From Rhodopirellula bahusiensis (lineage in GTDB: Bacteria; Planctomycetota; Planctomycetia; Pirellulales; Pirellulaceae), in contig NZ_NIZW01000038.1 of assembly GCF_002727185.1 (NCBI RefSeq), forward strand, positions 1 through 58,145: 58,145 bases of DNA, given 5' to 3'. Numbering within the stretch: position 1 is the first letter of the stretch; every line of letters starts with the position of its first letter. The notes below the pieces were generated by a model. That model worked only from the letters and a program-made list of their open reading frames with translations. It did not search any database and had not been told where the DNA came from. Both the position numbers and the translations under genes were made by a program. Positions 28,363-36,950 of the stretch are shown here, one piece after another.

Positions 28363-31302
28363 CTATTGAGCTCGCGCAATTTCGATCGTTGCGTCAGCGA
28401 TCAGGCGGTTGGTGTACTGGGTCAAACGAGCCTCGGCACCACGGAACCAACTTAGCAGTGGAGTTTGGTAATTCGCCGGAGCGAACGGTGCAGGGCCCAA
28501 ACGATCCAGCGGCCAAGCCGTGCTGATGAAGCGACGACGAGCCGGGTCGAATTGGTAGTCGCCTCCGAGCGGGCATTGGGGCCGACCACCCAAAACCAAT
28601 TCGGCTTGGTCAATCACTTCGTCCACCGGCACACCTAACTGAGCCACCAACGAATTCAGAAACTCAGCTCCCGCGAGACTGGCCGCGGCGGCTCGTTCGT
28701 AGAGCTGCTGGTTCACCCAGCCTTCCAACTGGGTGCCCTTGAGATTGTCGATTCGGCCTCGTACCTGAGCGGGATCGTCCACTTCATTCGCAGCGAGGTG
28801 TGGCAGCGACGCGTTGAGCACGTCGGGCTGGAACGACAAAACGCTGAAGCCGCCTCCCGTGTAGCGGTACAAACCGCCGATCAGACGATTCATGCCTGGG
28901 CCGACCGGTTGACCACGTCCCAAACCCAAAGGCAATCGGTCCAGTGCTCCGGGCTGAGGCCACGCGCCCAAGTATCCAGGCAACGTCTTGAGCGCTCGAA
29001 ACTTGCTGATCAAGCCATCGATCGACTCGGGTTCAGGTGGAAACGAATCCTTGATTGCAGCGAATAAATGCGTCGGCGGGCCGAGCGTGTCGGATGCCAC
29101 GTGAGCTTGCAACGACACGACGTCATCGGGTGCAAACTCCATCGCGACTTGCGTGGGCGGACCGAGTTGCTTCGCCCAACTGCCGTAGTTCTCCGGTTGC
29201 CACGGAGCGATTTCGGCATGAATCGTCAACCGTTCGCGGCGTTCACCAGACGCGGGTCCCGACGGATCGATCGGGAACTCTTCCCGCTGCACACCGATCA
29301 CGATGGGATCCAACGAACTGAATTGATCACTGTAGGCAGCCGCGATTTGGCCATACCAACGCGATTCGCTGGCGGTCACCATTTCGACAGGGTTATCAGC
29401 GATCGGCAAGAACGTTCCGCGAGCACCGCGACGCGTGTCGACCAAGTGGTTGGCGAACGAAACCACACCAGTTCCGTCGGCCCGATCGCCAAAGTTCTCT
29501 GGCAAGAACCCTGCGTTGATCAACCCATCGATCTCTTGAATCACAGGCTCACCAAGAACGGCGTTCGACCGCGCCGCCATGCGAGCCAAACGCACCAAGG
29601 CGATGTCAGCCTCAGCCTGCATCCGCCGGCGCAGTTCGATCAAGTACGAAGGGGCCAACAGTCCCTGCAGCATCTCCGCTGAGAAATACGCGAAGATCGT
29701 GTCGTTGCGTTCCAGCGGCATGTAGCTGCGTGCCAACTGAAAGTCAGCCGTTGCAGCCAGGGACTCGCCGGTCTGTGCTACCTCCAGAAAACGGTCCGCG
29801 ATCGTTTCGCTGTTTGTGACCAAGATGCAAGGCCCCGCTTCCACCAAGAACGATCGCACTTTGTTGTCGCTGCTGCGAAGCAACGTGGCAGAGCCGTTTG
29901 CAAGCTCGACTTTCTTCAGCGTCACCGCATCGTTGCTGTCCGCCAATTTGGTTCGGTCGCTATTCAAACTGCTTCGCAACAGGAAGACGTTCTTGGCATG
30001 AAACAACACACCCATCGATGCACCATCGTCCAAGTACATGTCGCGACCGATCAAGGCTTGGTCTTCGATCACACTGGGACCGAGCAAACGGCTCATCGCA
30101 TTGGTTTGCACGCCCAACTGACGTTCCAAGCGTTCCGCCGATTCGTTGCTGATTCCACGCAGTGTGATCATGCGTGAAATGTCGCCGCCATACTCCAGCG
30201 TCAAATCGCGAAACCACAGATAGTTTTCGAACGAGCCATACCGCAAGTAGAAACACTCTGGAGGCACGTGTTCCGCCAACACTTCCATCGCGGGTGGCTC
30301 AATGGGAGCGGTCGAAACCGGTGGCTGCCAAACCGGTGGTGCAGGCAAAGGCAAAGCGGCGACCTGAGCTGCCGTCGGGTCATTCAACGTTTGCTGCAGA
30401 GCACCTCCCGCCGCAGCGACCGCGAAGACTTCGTTCGCGACTCCGGCAGCACCACCGATCCACTCGAGCGTGTTCAGCAGAGGGTCTTCCGATTCGGTTT
30501 CATCACCGCGTCCGAACCAAGCCGGCAATGGCAGATTCAAACGCCCGGACAACATCGCCACCAAATAAGTTGGAACCCACGGCGGAGTGTCCGTGGCATC
30601 GATTTGTCGTTTCGCGGCGGCCGTGGTTTCCTCCCACCATGCGGTCTGCATCGTTCGAGCGAGTGCCGGATCAGCCACCGGTCGAACGTCGATCATCGTC
30701 AACGTTCCCAAGTGATCTCTCACGGGAACGGAGAATGGTTGGTCACCTGAAAACAAAAACATGACGCGGCGTCCGACCGTTTGTTCCTTGGCATCGTCAC
30801 TCGACGCCAATTCACGAATCAAATTGCCGACGCGGTTCAGCAATCGACCGCGGCCAATCTGCGGCACAGGTTGCTCCGACGGTGGACGCCCGACCGTGAC
30901 CCGCACATCGTTGCTCACGGGATAAAAGACTTTGGTCGACGCCGGTGCGGGCTCCCCGTCGATCGTCAGCGGACCTGGGCTTGGCCCGACCACCGGGTTT
31001 CGCAGTGGCATTTCGATGACCGCGACGCCGTAAGGTTGGCCCGTGACGGCTTGCACACGAACGTCGACTGCGTTTGCTGCACCGCCGAATGGCTGGGCAA
31101 CCTGGCCGGGGGCACCAAACGGGATCGGCGGAATCGGGGCGGGCTGGAGCGGCGTGACGGGCAATTGAGCATTCACGACCGCGGCGTCACCGGCGATCAA
31201 CAGGCCAAACATCACCCCGGCGAAGCAAACCGCCTTCGTGAGAAAACTCTTCTCGGGAAACAATGTGCGAATGGGGGTGGATTGTTCAGACGGGGAAGGC
31301 AT
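28363..31302 (-). CDS. Large secreted protein of unknown function
   Basis: This protein of about 979 residues starts with a signal peptide (hydrophobic KAVCFAGVMFGLLIAGDA, cleavage near VNA-Q). I chose the ATG at 31302 because it places the signal near the N-terminus; an ATG at 31359 is nearly as good. The frame stays open to 31743, but that extension runs antisense through the start of argH and is rejected. A Pro-rich linker (about 45-75) follows the signal. The remainder is a long alpha/beta protein without membrane segments and with no motif I recognise. It is divergent from argH. Confidence 0.8.
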   Translation of the reverse strand: MPSPSEQSTPIRTLFPEKSFLTKAVCFAGVMFGLLIAGDAAVVNAQLPVTPLQPAPIPPIPFGAPGQVAQPFGGAANAVDVRVQAVTGQPYGVAVIEMPLRNPVVGPSPGPLTIDGEPAPASTKVFYPVSNDVRVTVGRPPSEQPVPQIGRGRLLNRVGNLIRELASSDDAKEQTVGRRVMFLFSGDQPFSVPVRDHLGTLTMIDVRPVADPALARTMQTAWWEETTAAAKRQIDATDTPPWVPTYLVAMLSGRLNLPLPAWFGRGDETESEDPLLNTLEWIGGAAGVANEVFAVAAAGGALQQTLNDPTAAQVAALPLPAPPVWQPPVSTAPIEPPAMEVLAEHVPPECFYLRYGSFENYLWFRDLTLEYGGDISRMITLRGISNESAERLERQLGVQTNAMSRLLGPSVIEDQALIGRDMYLDDGASMGVLFHAKNVFLLRSSLNSDRTKLADSNDAVTLKKVELANGSATLLRSSDNKVRSFLVEAGPCILVTNSETIADRFLEVAQTGESLAATADFQLARSYMPLERNDTIFAYFSAEMLQGLLAPSYLIELRRRMQAEADIALVRLARMAARSNAVLGEPVIQEIDGLINAGFLPENFGDRADGTGVVSFANHLVDTRRGARGTFLPIADNPVEMVTASESRWYGQIAAAYSDQFSSLDPIVIGVQREEFPIDPSGPASGERRERLTIHAEIAPWQPENYGSWAKQLGPPTQVAMEFAPDDVVSLQAHVASDTLGPPTHLFAAIKDSFPPEPESIDGLISKFRALKTLPGYLGAWPQPGALDRLPLGLGRGQPVGPGMNRLIGGLYRYTGGGFSVLSFQPDVLNASLPHLAANEVDDPAQVRGRIDNLKGTQLEGWVNQQLYERAAAASLAGAEFLNSLVAQLGVPVDEVIDQAELVLGGRPQCPLGGDYQFDPARRRFISTAWPLDRLGPAPFAPANYQTPLLSWFRGAEARLTQYTNRLIADATIEIARAQ

Positions 31303-31426
31303 GATCAGAGTCTCGTGGGGTTCGGCAGCGTGGTTTTCACCAGCCGTGTCTTGCGACATTCTATTCGGGCCTGAATTGGGCACGCGAATCCTGAACATTC
31401 GAAACCTCTCACCCAGAAAGTCAACC

Positions 31427-32809
31427 GTGGCCAGCCCGTCTCGAAGTGGTGTCTTCCAAGCCGAAACCGATAGCCGACTGGAAGCATACGCCGAAAGCAT
31501 CAGTTTTGACTCGCGTCTGTACGAGCACGACATTCGCGGATCGATCGCCCACGCGAACATGCTTCGCGACGTGGATCTGCTGACGGACGAGGAATTCAAA
31601 CTCATCAAGGACACTTTGGAAACCATTCGAGGTGAACTGGATCGCGGCGAGTTGCCGATGCGATTCGAGCTCGAAGACATCCACATGCATGTCGAACAAG
31701 CCCTCATCGATCGGATCGGCGACACCGGCCGCAAACTGCACACCGCTCGCAGCCGAAACGATCAAGTCAGCACGGACACCCGAATGTGGATCCGGCAATC
31801 CCTCGATGAAATCGATGCGTTGCTGGTGGATCTGCAAGCGGCGTTTCTGTCGCGTTGTGAGAATGACTTTGACATCATCCTGCCCGCCTACACGCACCTG
31901 CAACGAGCCCAACCGGTGCTGGCGCCGCACTACTGGCTGGCCTACATCGAAAAGCTCGAACGCGACCGGCAACGAATCGCCGATTGCCGCAAACGAGTCA
32001 ACCAGTGCTCGCTGGGCATCGCCGCCGTCGCCGGCACGACTCTGCCCATCGATCGTCAACACACCGCGTCGGCGCTCGATTTCGAAGGCATCACCGCGAA
32101 CAGCCTCGACACCAGCAGCGACCGTGACTTTGTGGTCGAGTCCACGTTTGTGATGTCGCTGATTGCCTCTCACCTGAGTGGCTGGGCCGAAGAATGGATT
32201 TTGTGGAGCACGGTGGAGTTTGACTTCATCCAAATCCCACAAGCGTTCTGCACCGGCAGCAGCATCATGCCGCAAAAGGTGAATCCAGACACATTGGAAT
32301 TGACCCGCGGAAAATCAGCTCGCGTAATGGGTGCCCTGCAAACCCTGATGCTGCTGATCAAGAACCTGCCACTGGCTTACAACCGCGATTTGCAAGAAGA
32401 CAAACCGCCGTTGTTCGATGCCTTTGACACAACCCGAGCGATGTTGGAGTTGGCCGCGCCAATCGTTCGCGGCGCCGAACTCAAACGAGAATCCATCTCG
32501 GCACGGATCGAAAAGGGATACCTCGATGCAACGACGTTGATGGAATGGATGATCGCTCGCGGGATGCCACAACGAACCGCTCACCATTTGGTCGGCGCGA
32601 TTGTTTCCGAAGCGATGCAGCAAGGTGTGACGCTTTCTGATCTGCCGCTGGAGACTTACCAAAAACTCAGCGACCAAATCGACGAATCCGTCTACGAAGT
32701 GCTTGGCACGGCCAACGCAATCGCAGCGTTCCGCAGCGAAGGCTCCACCGCACCGGCACGCGTTCGTGAGCAGATCCAGCTGTGGACCTCACGCCTCGAA
32801 AACGCGTGA
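31427..32809 (+). CDS. argH: Argininosuccinate lyase
   Basis: This 460-residue protein carries out the last step of arginine synthesis, splitting argininosuccinate into arginine and fumarate in the cytoplasm. The signature GSSIMPQKVNPD is present at about residue 280. HTARSRNDQV, TRMWIRQ and TLPIDRQ are other family blocks, and length equals the usual 455-465. The start is a GTG at 31427, chosen because family proteins begin just before the SRLEAYAESISFDSRLYEHDI block. The other arginine genes are not nearby. Confidence 0.96.
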   Translation: MASPSRSGVFQAETDSRLEAYAESISFDSRLYEHDIRGSIAHANMLRDVDLLTDEEFKLIKDTLETIRGELDRGELPMRFELEDIHMHVEQALIDRIGDTGRKLHTARSRNDQVSTDTRMWIRQSLDEIDALLVDLQAAFLSRCENDFDIILPAYTHLQRAQPVLAPHYWLAYIEKLERDRQRIADCRKRVNQCSLGIAAVAGTTLPIDRQHTASALDFEGITANSLDTSSDRDFVVESTFVMSLIASHLSGWAEEWILWSTVEFDFIQIPQAFCTGSSIMPQKVNPDTLELTRGKSARVMGALQTLMLLIKNLPLAYNRDLQEDKPPLFDAFDTTRAMLELAAPIVRGAELKRESISARIEKGYLDATTLMEWMIARGMPQRTAHHLVGAIVSEAMQQGVTLSDLPLETYQKLSDQIDESVYEVLGTANAIAAFRSEGSTAPARVREQIQLWTSRLENA

Positions 32810-32860
32810 CCAACACCATCGCAACCCGTATCCCACCGACGCCGCTCGCACAGTTCGTAG

Positions 32861-32882
32861 CCCACCGACGCCGCTCGGTGGG
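32861..32882. repeat. Hairpin CCCACCGA-n6-TCGGTGGG
   Basis: Perfect 8-base arms around CGCCGC. The left arm belongs to a 17-base word repeated directly at 32832. It could help end argH transcription, but there is no T-run. Confidence 0.6.
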
Positions 32883-32890
32883 CAATTAGC

Positions 32891-32915
32891 GTAGGCCAGG
32901 TCCCACCTGGCCTGA
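32891..32915. repeat. Hairpin repeat, family C (short form)
   Basis: AGGCCAGGT-CCC-ACCTGGCCT is a perfect 9-base stem. The same GTAGGCCAGGT word forms the ends of the element at 39876-39993. Confidence 0.7.
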
Positions 32916-33009
32916 CGAATCGGTGCGAAGCCGCCACAGACCGTAGCCGGATTCGCAACCCGAACGCGTCAGCAAGGAACCACCAGGGCATTGAAAAAGT
33001 GAAATTGAC

Positions 33010-33092
33010 AATTGTAAATTTCAAATTGTCATGACGCTCGAATCAGGTTCCCTGAATCCGCGATATTGCATTTTGTAATTGTCAATTTGCCC
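33010..33092. repeat. AT-rich imperfect inverted repeat
   Basis: AAATTGACAATTGTAAA on the left and TTTGTAATTGTCAATTT on the right are imperfect reverse complements about 45 bases apart. The composition is AT-rich, unlike the flanking DNA. Confidence 0.6.
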
Positions 33093-33142
33093 TTTGCGAT
33101 CAGCACCACGAAGACGCTGCAAGAACGCCTCAAGAGCAAGAG

Positions 33143-33217
33143 TACCCCCTGCCCGATTCGAACGAGCGTTTCCGACCGGATATGGGCCGATGTCCTGGGC
33201 CACTAGACGAAGGGGGC
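33143..33217 (-). tRNA. tRNA-Glu-like gene with enlarged anticodon arm (identity uncertain)
   Basis: Read on the minus strand, this 75-base segment folds as a tRNA. The acceptor GCCCCCT pairs with AGGGGGT (G-U at the first pair). The D arm GTCT/GGAC encloses AGTGGCCCA, and the T arm GCTCG-TTCGAAT-CGGGC is perfect apart from one G-U. The acceptor-to-D-arm sequence CTTCGTCTAG and GGCCCAGGACA match bacterial tRNA-Glu. The anticodon arm, however, is TCGGCC-CATATCC-GGTCGG: six pairs around a seven-base loop lacking U33, or five pairs around a nine-base loop. Total length is two bases more than a normal class I tRNA. No clean anticodon can be assigned, and no CCA is encoded. It may be a pseudo-tRNA or an unusual functional one. 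Confidence 0.65.
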
Positions 33218-33265
33218 GATGCGAGACGGCCAGTCCAAACCGGCCGTCTCTTGAATCGCAGGGGA

Positions 33266-33853
33266 TCAGTCGTCGATGCTTTTGACGACCTTGTCGATCA
33301 AGCCATAGCTGCACGCTTCGTCAGCGGACATGAAGCGGTCACGGTCGGTGTCCTCTTCGATTTTCTCGAGCGAGTGACCGGTGTGTTCGATCATGATCTC
33401 GTTCATGCGTTGCTTGATCCGGCGCAACTCAGCGACGTGGATTTCCACTTCGCGAGCGGTACCCTGCATGCCAGCGAGTGGCTGGTGAATCATGATGCGA
33501 GCGTTTGGCAAAGCGAATCGTTTGCCCTTGGCACCGGCGGTCAACAAAACCGCACCCATCGAAGCGGCTTGGCCGATGCAGTACGTCGCGACGTCGCACG
33601 AAACGAATTGCATCGTGTCGTAAATCGCCATCCCCGCCGTGATGCTGCCACCAGGCGAGTTGATGTACATGTGGATGTCCTTCTTGGGATCATCGGCTTG
33701 CAAAAACAGCATTTGAGCGACGAGCGCGTTGCTGATTTGGTCGTCGACTTGTTGCCCCAGAAAGATGATCCGGTCCTTCAGCAACCGGCTGTAAATGTCG
33801 TAGGTGCGTTCTTCGCGGCCGTTGCTTTCGACCACGTATGGGATAACGGGCAT
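33266..33853 (-). CDS. clpP: ATP-dependent Clp protease proteolytic subunit, copy 1
   Basis: This 195-residue serine protease subunit has the full ClpP triad: Ser in [11 protein letters not shown], His in MIHQPLAG and Asp in DTDRDRFMS. The conserved [19 protein letters not shown] is present. ClpP forms a barrel fed by a AAA+ unfoldase (ClpX, ClpA or ClpC), none of which is in the window. It is 58 bases downstream of a second clpP gene on the same strand, so the two are probably co-transcribed. An AGGA ribosome site lies a few bases upstream of its ATG. Confidence 0.96.
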   Translation of the reverse strand: MPVIPYVVESNGREERTYDIYSRLLKDRIIFLGQQVDDQISNALVAQMLFLQADDPKKDIHMYINSPGGSITAGMAIYDTMQFVSCDVATYCIGQAASMGAVLLTAGAKGKRFALPNARIMIHQPLAGMQGTAREVEIHVAELRRIKQRMNEIMIEHTGHSLEKIEEDTDRDRFMSADEACSYGLIDKVVKSIDD

Positions 33854-33911
33854 GTTGATGTCCTGGTTGTTTTGGTTCGTTGAGAATGGGAGGTCCGAAG
33901 TCTGAAATGGA

Positions 33912-34595
33912 TCAGTCTTCGTCGTCTTCGCTTGCGGGAGTTCCCATCAAGAGGTCGTCAACGAGCCCGTATTCTTTGGCTTGTTGTGCGTCCAAGAAGA
34001 AATCGCGATCGGTGTCCTTGGCAATCTGCTCGACCGATTTGCCACAATGGCTCGAAATGATTTGATTCAGTTTGTCGCGATAGCGGAACATTTCCGCCGC
34101 TTGGATTTCGATGTCGCTGACTTGGCCCGAAACGCCACCGAGCGGTTGGTGCATCATCACGCGGCTGTTGGGCAAGCAGAATCGTTTTCCCTTGGCGCCA
34201 CCGATCAGCAACACAGCTGCTCCGCTGCATGCTTCGCCGACGCAGTACGTTGCGACGGGGCACGACAGCATTTGCATCGTGTCGTAGATCGCCAACGTCG
34301 CGGTGACGCTGCCACCGGGCGAGTTGATGTAGAGGTGGATGTCTTTGCGACGATTTTCGCTCTGAAGATACAACAACTTCATCACGATTTCGTTGGCGTT
34401 GGCGTAGTGGATCTCGCCTTGCATGAAAACGATTCGGTTTTCAAGCAACAAATCGCCCAACGTCATTTGACGCTGACGTTGATAACTCTGATAAGAAGCC
34501 GCGTTCGCGAGACGATGATCCGAAGCCATGGCGTGTTGCGCGTTTAGGTTCTGATCATGCAGGGACGGAAATGGGGAACCAAACGGATCGGACAT
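33912..34595 (-). CDS. ATP-dependent Clp protease proteolytic subunit, copy 2 (divergent)
   Basis: This 227-residue ClpP paralogue keeps Ser ([11 protein letters not shown]), His (MMHQPLGG) and Asp (DTDRDFFLD), so it should be catalytic. Around the Ser it reads G-E-A-C-S-G-A instead of the usual G-Q-A-A-S-M-G. It has a 38-residue N-terminal stretch rich in Asn, His and Gln, perhaps a propeptide, and an acidic C-terminal tail. Together with copy 1 it may form a mixed barrel, as shown for ClpP1P2 in actinobacteria. Confidence 0.93.
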   Translation of the reverse strand: MSDPFGSPFPSLHDQNLNAQHAMASDHRLANAASYQSYQRQRQMTLGDLLLENRIVFMQGEIHYANANEIVMKLLYLQSENRRKDIHLYINSPGGSVTATLAIYDTMQMLSCPVATYCVGEACSGAAVLLIGGAKGKRFCLPNSRVMMHQPLGGVSGQVSDIEIQAAEMFRYRDKLNQIISSHCGKSVEQIAKDTDRDFFLDAQQAKEYGLVDDLLMGTPASEDDED

Positions 34596-34851
34596 TCGTG
34601 GTAGCCTTTGGCGTGGAATACAGGGTTGCCGTCATGAACAAAAGGCCCAATCGGGGCAAGAAGGTTCAGTGTTCGCGATTGAACACCAAGTGACAAGACG
34701 GGTTGACCCGCGAAGGTGTTCTCTGAAGCCCTTGCGAAGCGTGCTAAACTACGCATCTTAACTTTCCTGCCGTTTCCGCTCCCTCCCCGGTGCGTCCTAC
34801 CGGTGCCCTCTCGACGGCACCGCTCCCGCCTCACACCCCCAATTTCCCACC

Positions 34852-35691
34852 ATGCGCTTTCCCATCCTGCGTTCGCAAATCGCTGCTTCTCACCAGCACG
34901 GCGTCTGCCGCTCCGCGTTGATGCCCTTGTCCGTGTGGCTGCTCATCGGAATGGCGTGCCTCGCCATTCTTCCCGCTGCGACGGCCCAAGACGCGATTGC
35001 GCCGGAATCCGCCGCTGCTGGCAAAACCGCGACGGAAACCGACGTCCTGGCCCCGTATCGCGAAGCCGCCACGAAACGCTGGGAAAAAGACATCCAGAAA
35101 TACGAGGCACTGGACGCGAAAACCGCCGATCCGGCGGACGGAATTCTCTTGATCGGCAGCAGCAGCATCCGTCGCTGGGACTCTGCCGCTGAAGACCTGG
35201 CCCCCTTTCGAGTCATCCCGCGGGGCTACGGTGGAGCCAAGTATTCGGATCTCGCTGTTTACGCCGAGCGATTGATCACCCCGCATGATTTCCGTGCGAT
35301 TGTGGCCTTCGTAGGCAACGACATCTCGGGCAAAGAAGCAGATGCCACTCCCGAGGAAGTCGAACAATTGGTTCGCCACGTTGTCGCTGTTGCTCGTGAG
35401 CATCGTCCGGGCGCACCCGTTTTGCTGGTCGAAGTCACGCCGACACGCTCACGCTACGACGCCTGGCCAAAAATTCGCGAGCTCAACGCGATGCTGCGAG
35501 AAGTTTGCTTCACCGAACCCAATGTGCATTTTGTTGCCACCGCGGAAACGTTTTTGACCCACGACAACGAACCGCGAGAAAACCTGTTCGTCGACGATCA
35601 ATTGCACCTCAACGAAGAAGGCTATGTCATCTGGGGAAAAATCATCCGCGATCGCCTGATCGAAGTCCTCCGCGAACAGACGCAAGATTGA
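34852..35691 (+). CDS. Secreted SGNH/GDSL-type hydrolase
   Basis: This 279-residue protein has a signal peptide (hydrophobic WLLIGMACLAILPAATA, cleaved near residue 43). The SGNH blocks are in order: block I ILLIGSSSIRRWDS with the nucleophile Ser, block II Gly in RGYGGAKYSDL, block III Asn in VAFVGNDISG, and block V Asp/His in DDQLHLNEEGY. These enzymes cleave esters on polysaccharides or lipids. It is divergent from the clpP pair, with 256 bases between, and convergent with the NHL gene. Confidence 0.9.
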   Translation: MRFPILRSQIAASHQHGVCRSALMPLSVWLLIGMACLAILPAATAQDAIAPESAAAGKTATETDVLAPYREAATKRWEKDIQKYEALDAKTADPADGILLIGSSSIRRWDSAAEDLAPFRVIPRGYGGAKYSDLAVYAERLITPHDFRAIVAFVGNDISGKEADATPEEVEQLVRHVVAVAREHRPGAPVLLVEVTPTRSRYDAWPKIRELNAMLREVCFTEPNVHFVATAETFLTHDNEPRENLFVDDQLHLNEEGYVIWGKIIRDRLIEVLREQTQD

Positions 35692-35699
35692 TTCGTCGC

Positions 35700-35800
35700 C
35701 AATGAGTTCGTCGCCCGTTGGCTCCGCCCAACGGAGATCCACCCCCGCAACAGCGAAGTGAGTCGATTGGCCGGAGCCAATCGGCGACATTGGTCGCCCG
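35700..35800. repeat. Double-hairpin element between convergent genes
   Basis: CCGTTGGCTCCGCCCAACGG (35715-35734) and GATTGGCCGGAGCCAATC (35765-35782) are each self-complementary, and the two halves are also partly inverted copies of each other, including GTCGCC words. The position between two convergent stops suggests a role in two-way termination. Confidence 0.65.
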
Positions 35801-36799
35801 CTAACCTGGCAGCGTGAATCGCTGCACACGATGATTGTTGCTGTCCAGCACATGCACTCGACGCTTGGAATCAACGACCAATCCCCAGGGTTGATAGAGT
35901 TGACCAGGGTCGTGCCCCGGGGCGCCCCACGATGAGATGGGTTCGCCATCGGGAGTCAAACGCTGGATCCGTTGGTTGCCGTATTCGCAAACCAAAACGG
36001 TCCCGTCCGAGTCCACTTCGATTCCGTAGGGATAATAAAACTCGCCGGGTTGCTTGCCTTCGTGCCCCCACGATCCGATCCATTGTGGCTCGGTCGTGGA
36101 AAGATCGTATCGCTGCACGCGATGATTGCAGGCATCCGCGATCCAAAGTGTTTTGTCATGGATGACCAGACTTTGCGGCCGCACAAAATGCTGGACCTCG
36201 CGACCGGTTCCTCCCCACTGAGCCATGAACTTGCCGTCGGGATCAAACCGCTGGATCCGATCCGACGCGCCGTACTCACCGATGTACAGGCAACCATCGC
36301 CATCGACCGCGATGTCGGTGACAAACGCGAACTCGCCGGGGCCGTCTCCGGATGTGCCACCGATTTGATCGTCAGGCAAGATTTCTCCGGTCGGCGCGAA
36401 CGCGAGCATTCGATAGTAGTGCGTGTCGGCAACCAACAAGCGACCACGATCTCCGTCGAAGATCATGCCGGTGGGTCGACCGTTCGCAGTTTCGGGGGTC
36501 TTCCAAGTTCGCAAATGTTGACCATCGACGTCAAAAACTTGGATCCGGCCCGTCGTGTCGACGATGTAGAGTTGGTCGTCCGGGTCGATCGCCATCGCTC
36601 GCGGCTTCAAGAATCGTCCATCGGACAACCCTCGTCGCCCCCAAACCAGCTCGGGTGTTCCGCCCATCGCGGAAGCAACGCAGCCATTCAGACTCGACAG
36701 TCCCAGCAAAGCGGTCGCTCCGGCCAACATTCGCTGACATGCCTGTCGACGATCGATCGGATCGGATTCCGCAAGATCGATTCGTGATGGTTTGTGCAT
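35801..36799 (-). CDS. NHL-repeat beta-propeller lipoprotein
   Basis: This 332-residue protein has a twin-arginine-like start (DRRQACQRMLAG) and a lipobox ending SLNGC, so it may be a Tat-exported lipoprotein. The ATG at 36799 is chosen to give this signal; the frame runs open a further 150 bases. The body repeats NHL units: GRIQVFDVDGQHLRTW, RIQRFDPDGKFMAQWG, HRVQRYDL, NQRIQRLTPDGEPISSWG and HRVQRFTLPG. NHL propellers bind proteins, RNA or glycans; no catalytic residues stand out. Confidence 0.86.
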   Translation of the reverse strand: MHKPSRIDLAESDPIDRRQACQRMLAGATALLGLSSLNGCVASAMGGTPELVWGRRGLSDGRFLKPRAMAIDPDDQLYIVDTTGRIQVFDVDGQHLRTWKTPETANGRPTGMIFDGDRGRLLVADTHYYRMLAFAPTGEILPDDQIGGTSGDGPGEFAFVTDIAVDGDGCLYIGEYGASDRIQRFDPDGKFMAQWGGTGREVQHFVRPQSLVIHDKTLWIADACNHRVQRYDLSTTEPQWIGSWGHEGKQPGEFYYPYGIEVDSDGTVLVCEYGNQRIQRLTPDGEPISSWGAPGHDPGQLYQPWGLVVDSKRRVHVLDSNNHRVQRFTLPG

Positions 36800-36950
36800 G
36801 CAGGCTTCCTGGAGAACGTGACGCCCGCCGCGTCGCATGCAGGCTGCCATCAATGAGCTCGAATCGCTAGCATATGGTGTCTCGCTAGCGTTTGCGTCCG
36901 AGTTTAACGGCCATCTCAATCGGATGGGCCGTCCTCCTCTCACAGTGCCC

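Larger units (their letters stand above)
32810..33142. other. Intergenic region rich in short repeats
   Basis: After argH the sequence holds a direct repeat CCCACCGACGCCGCTCG (32832-32848 and 32861-32877), two hairpins described separately, and an AT-rich inverted repeat near 33010-33092. No gene was found. Confidence 0.7.

Noticed and set aside
31303..31743. Upstream extension of the large secreted protein
   Set aside because: It runs antisense through the start of argH, is Ser/Arg-rich as shadows usually are, and would bury the signal peptide.
32861..32915. Possible CRISPR-like repeats
   Set aside because: The repeated words are few, palindromic and lack regular spacers; no cas genes are present.
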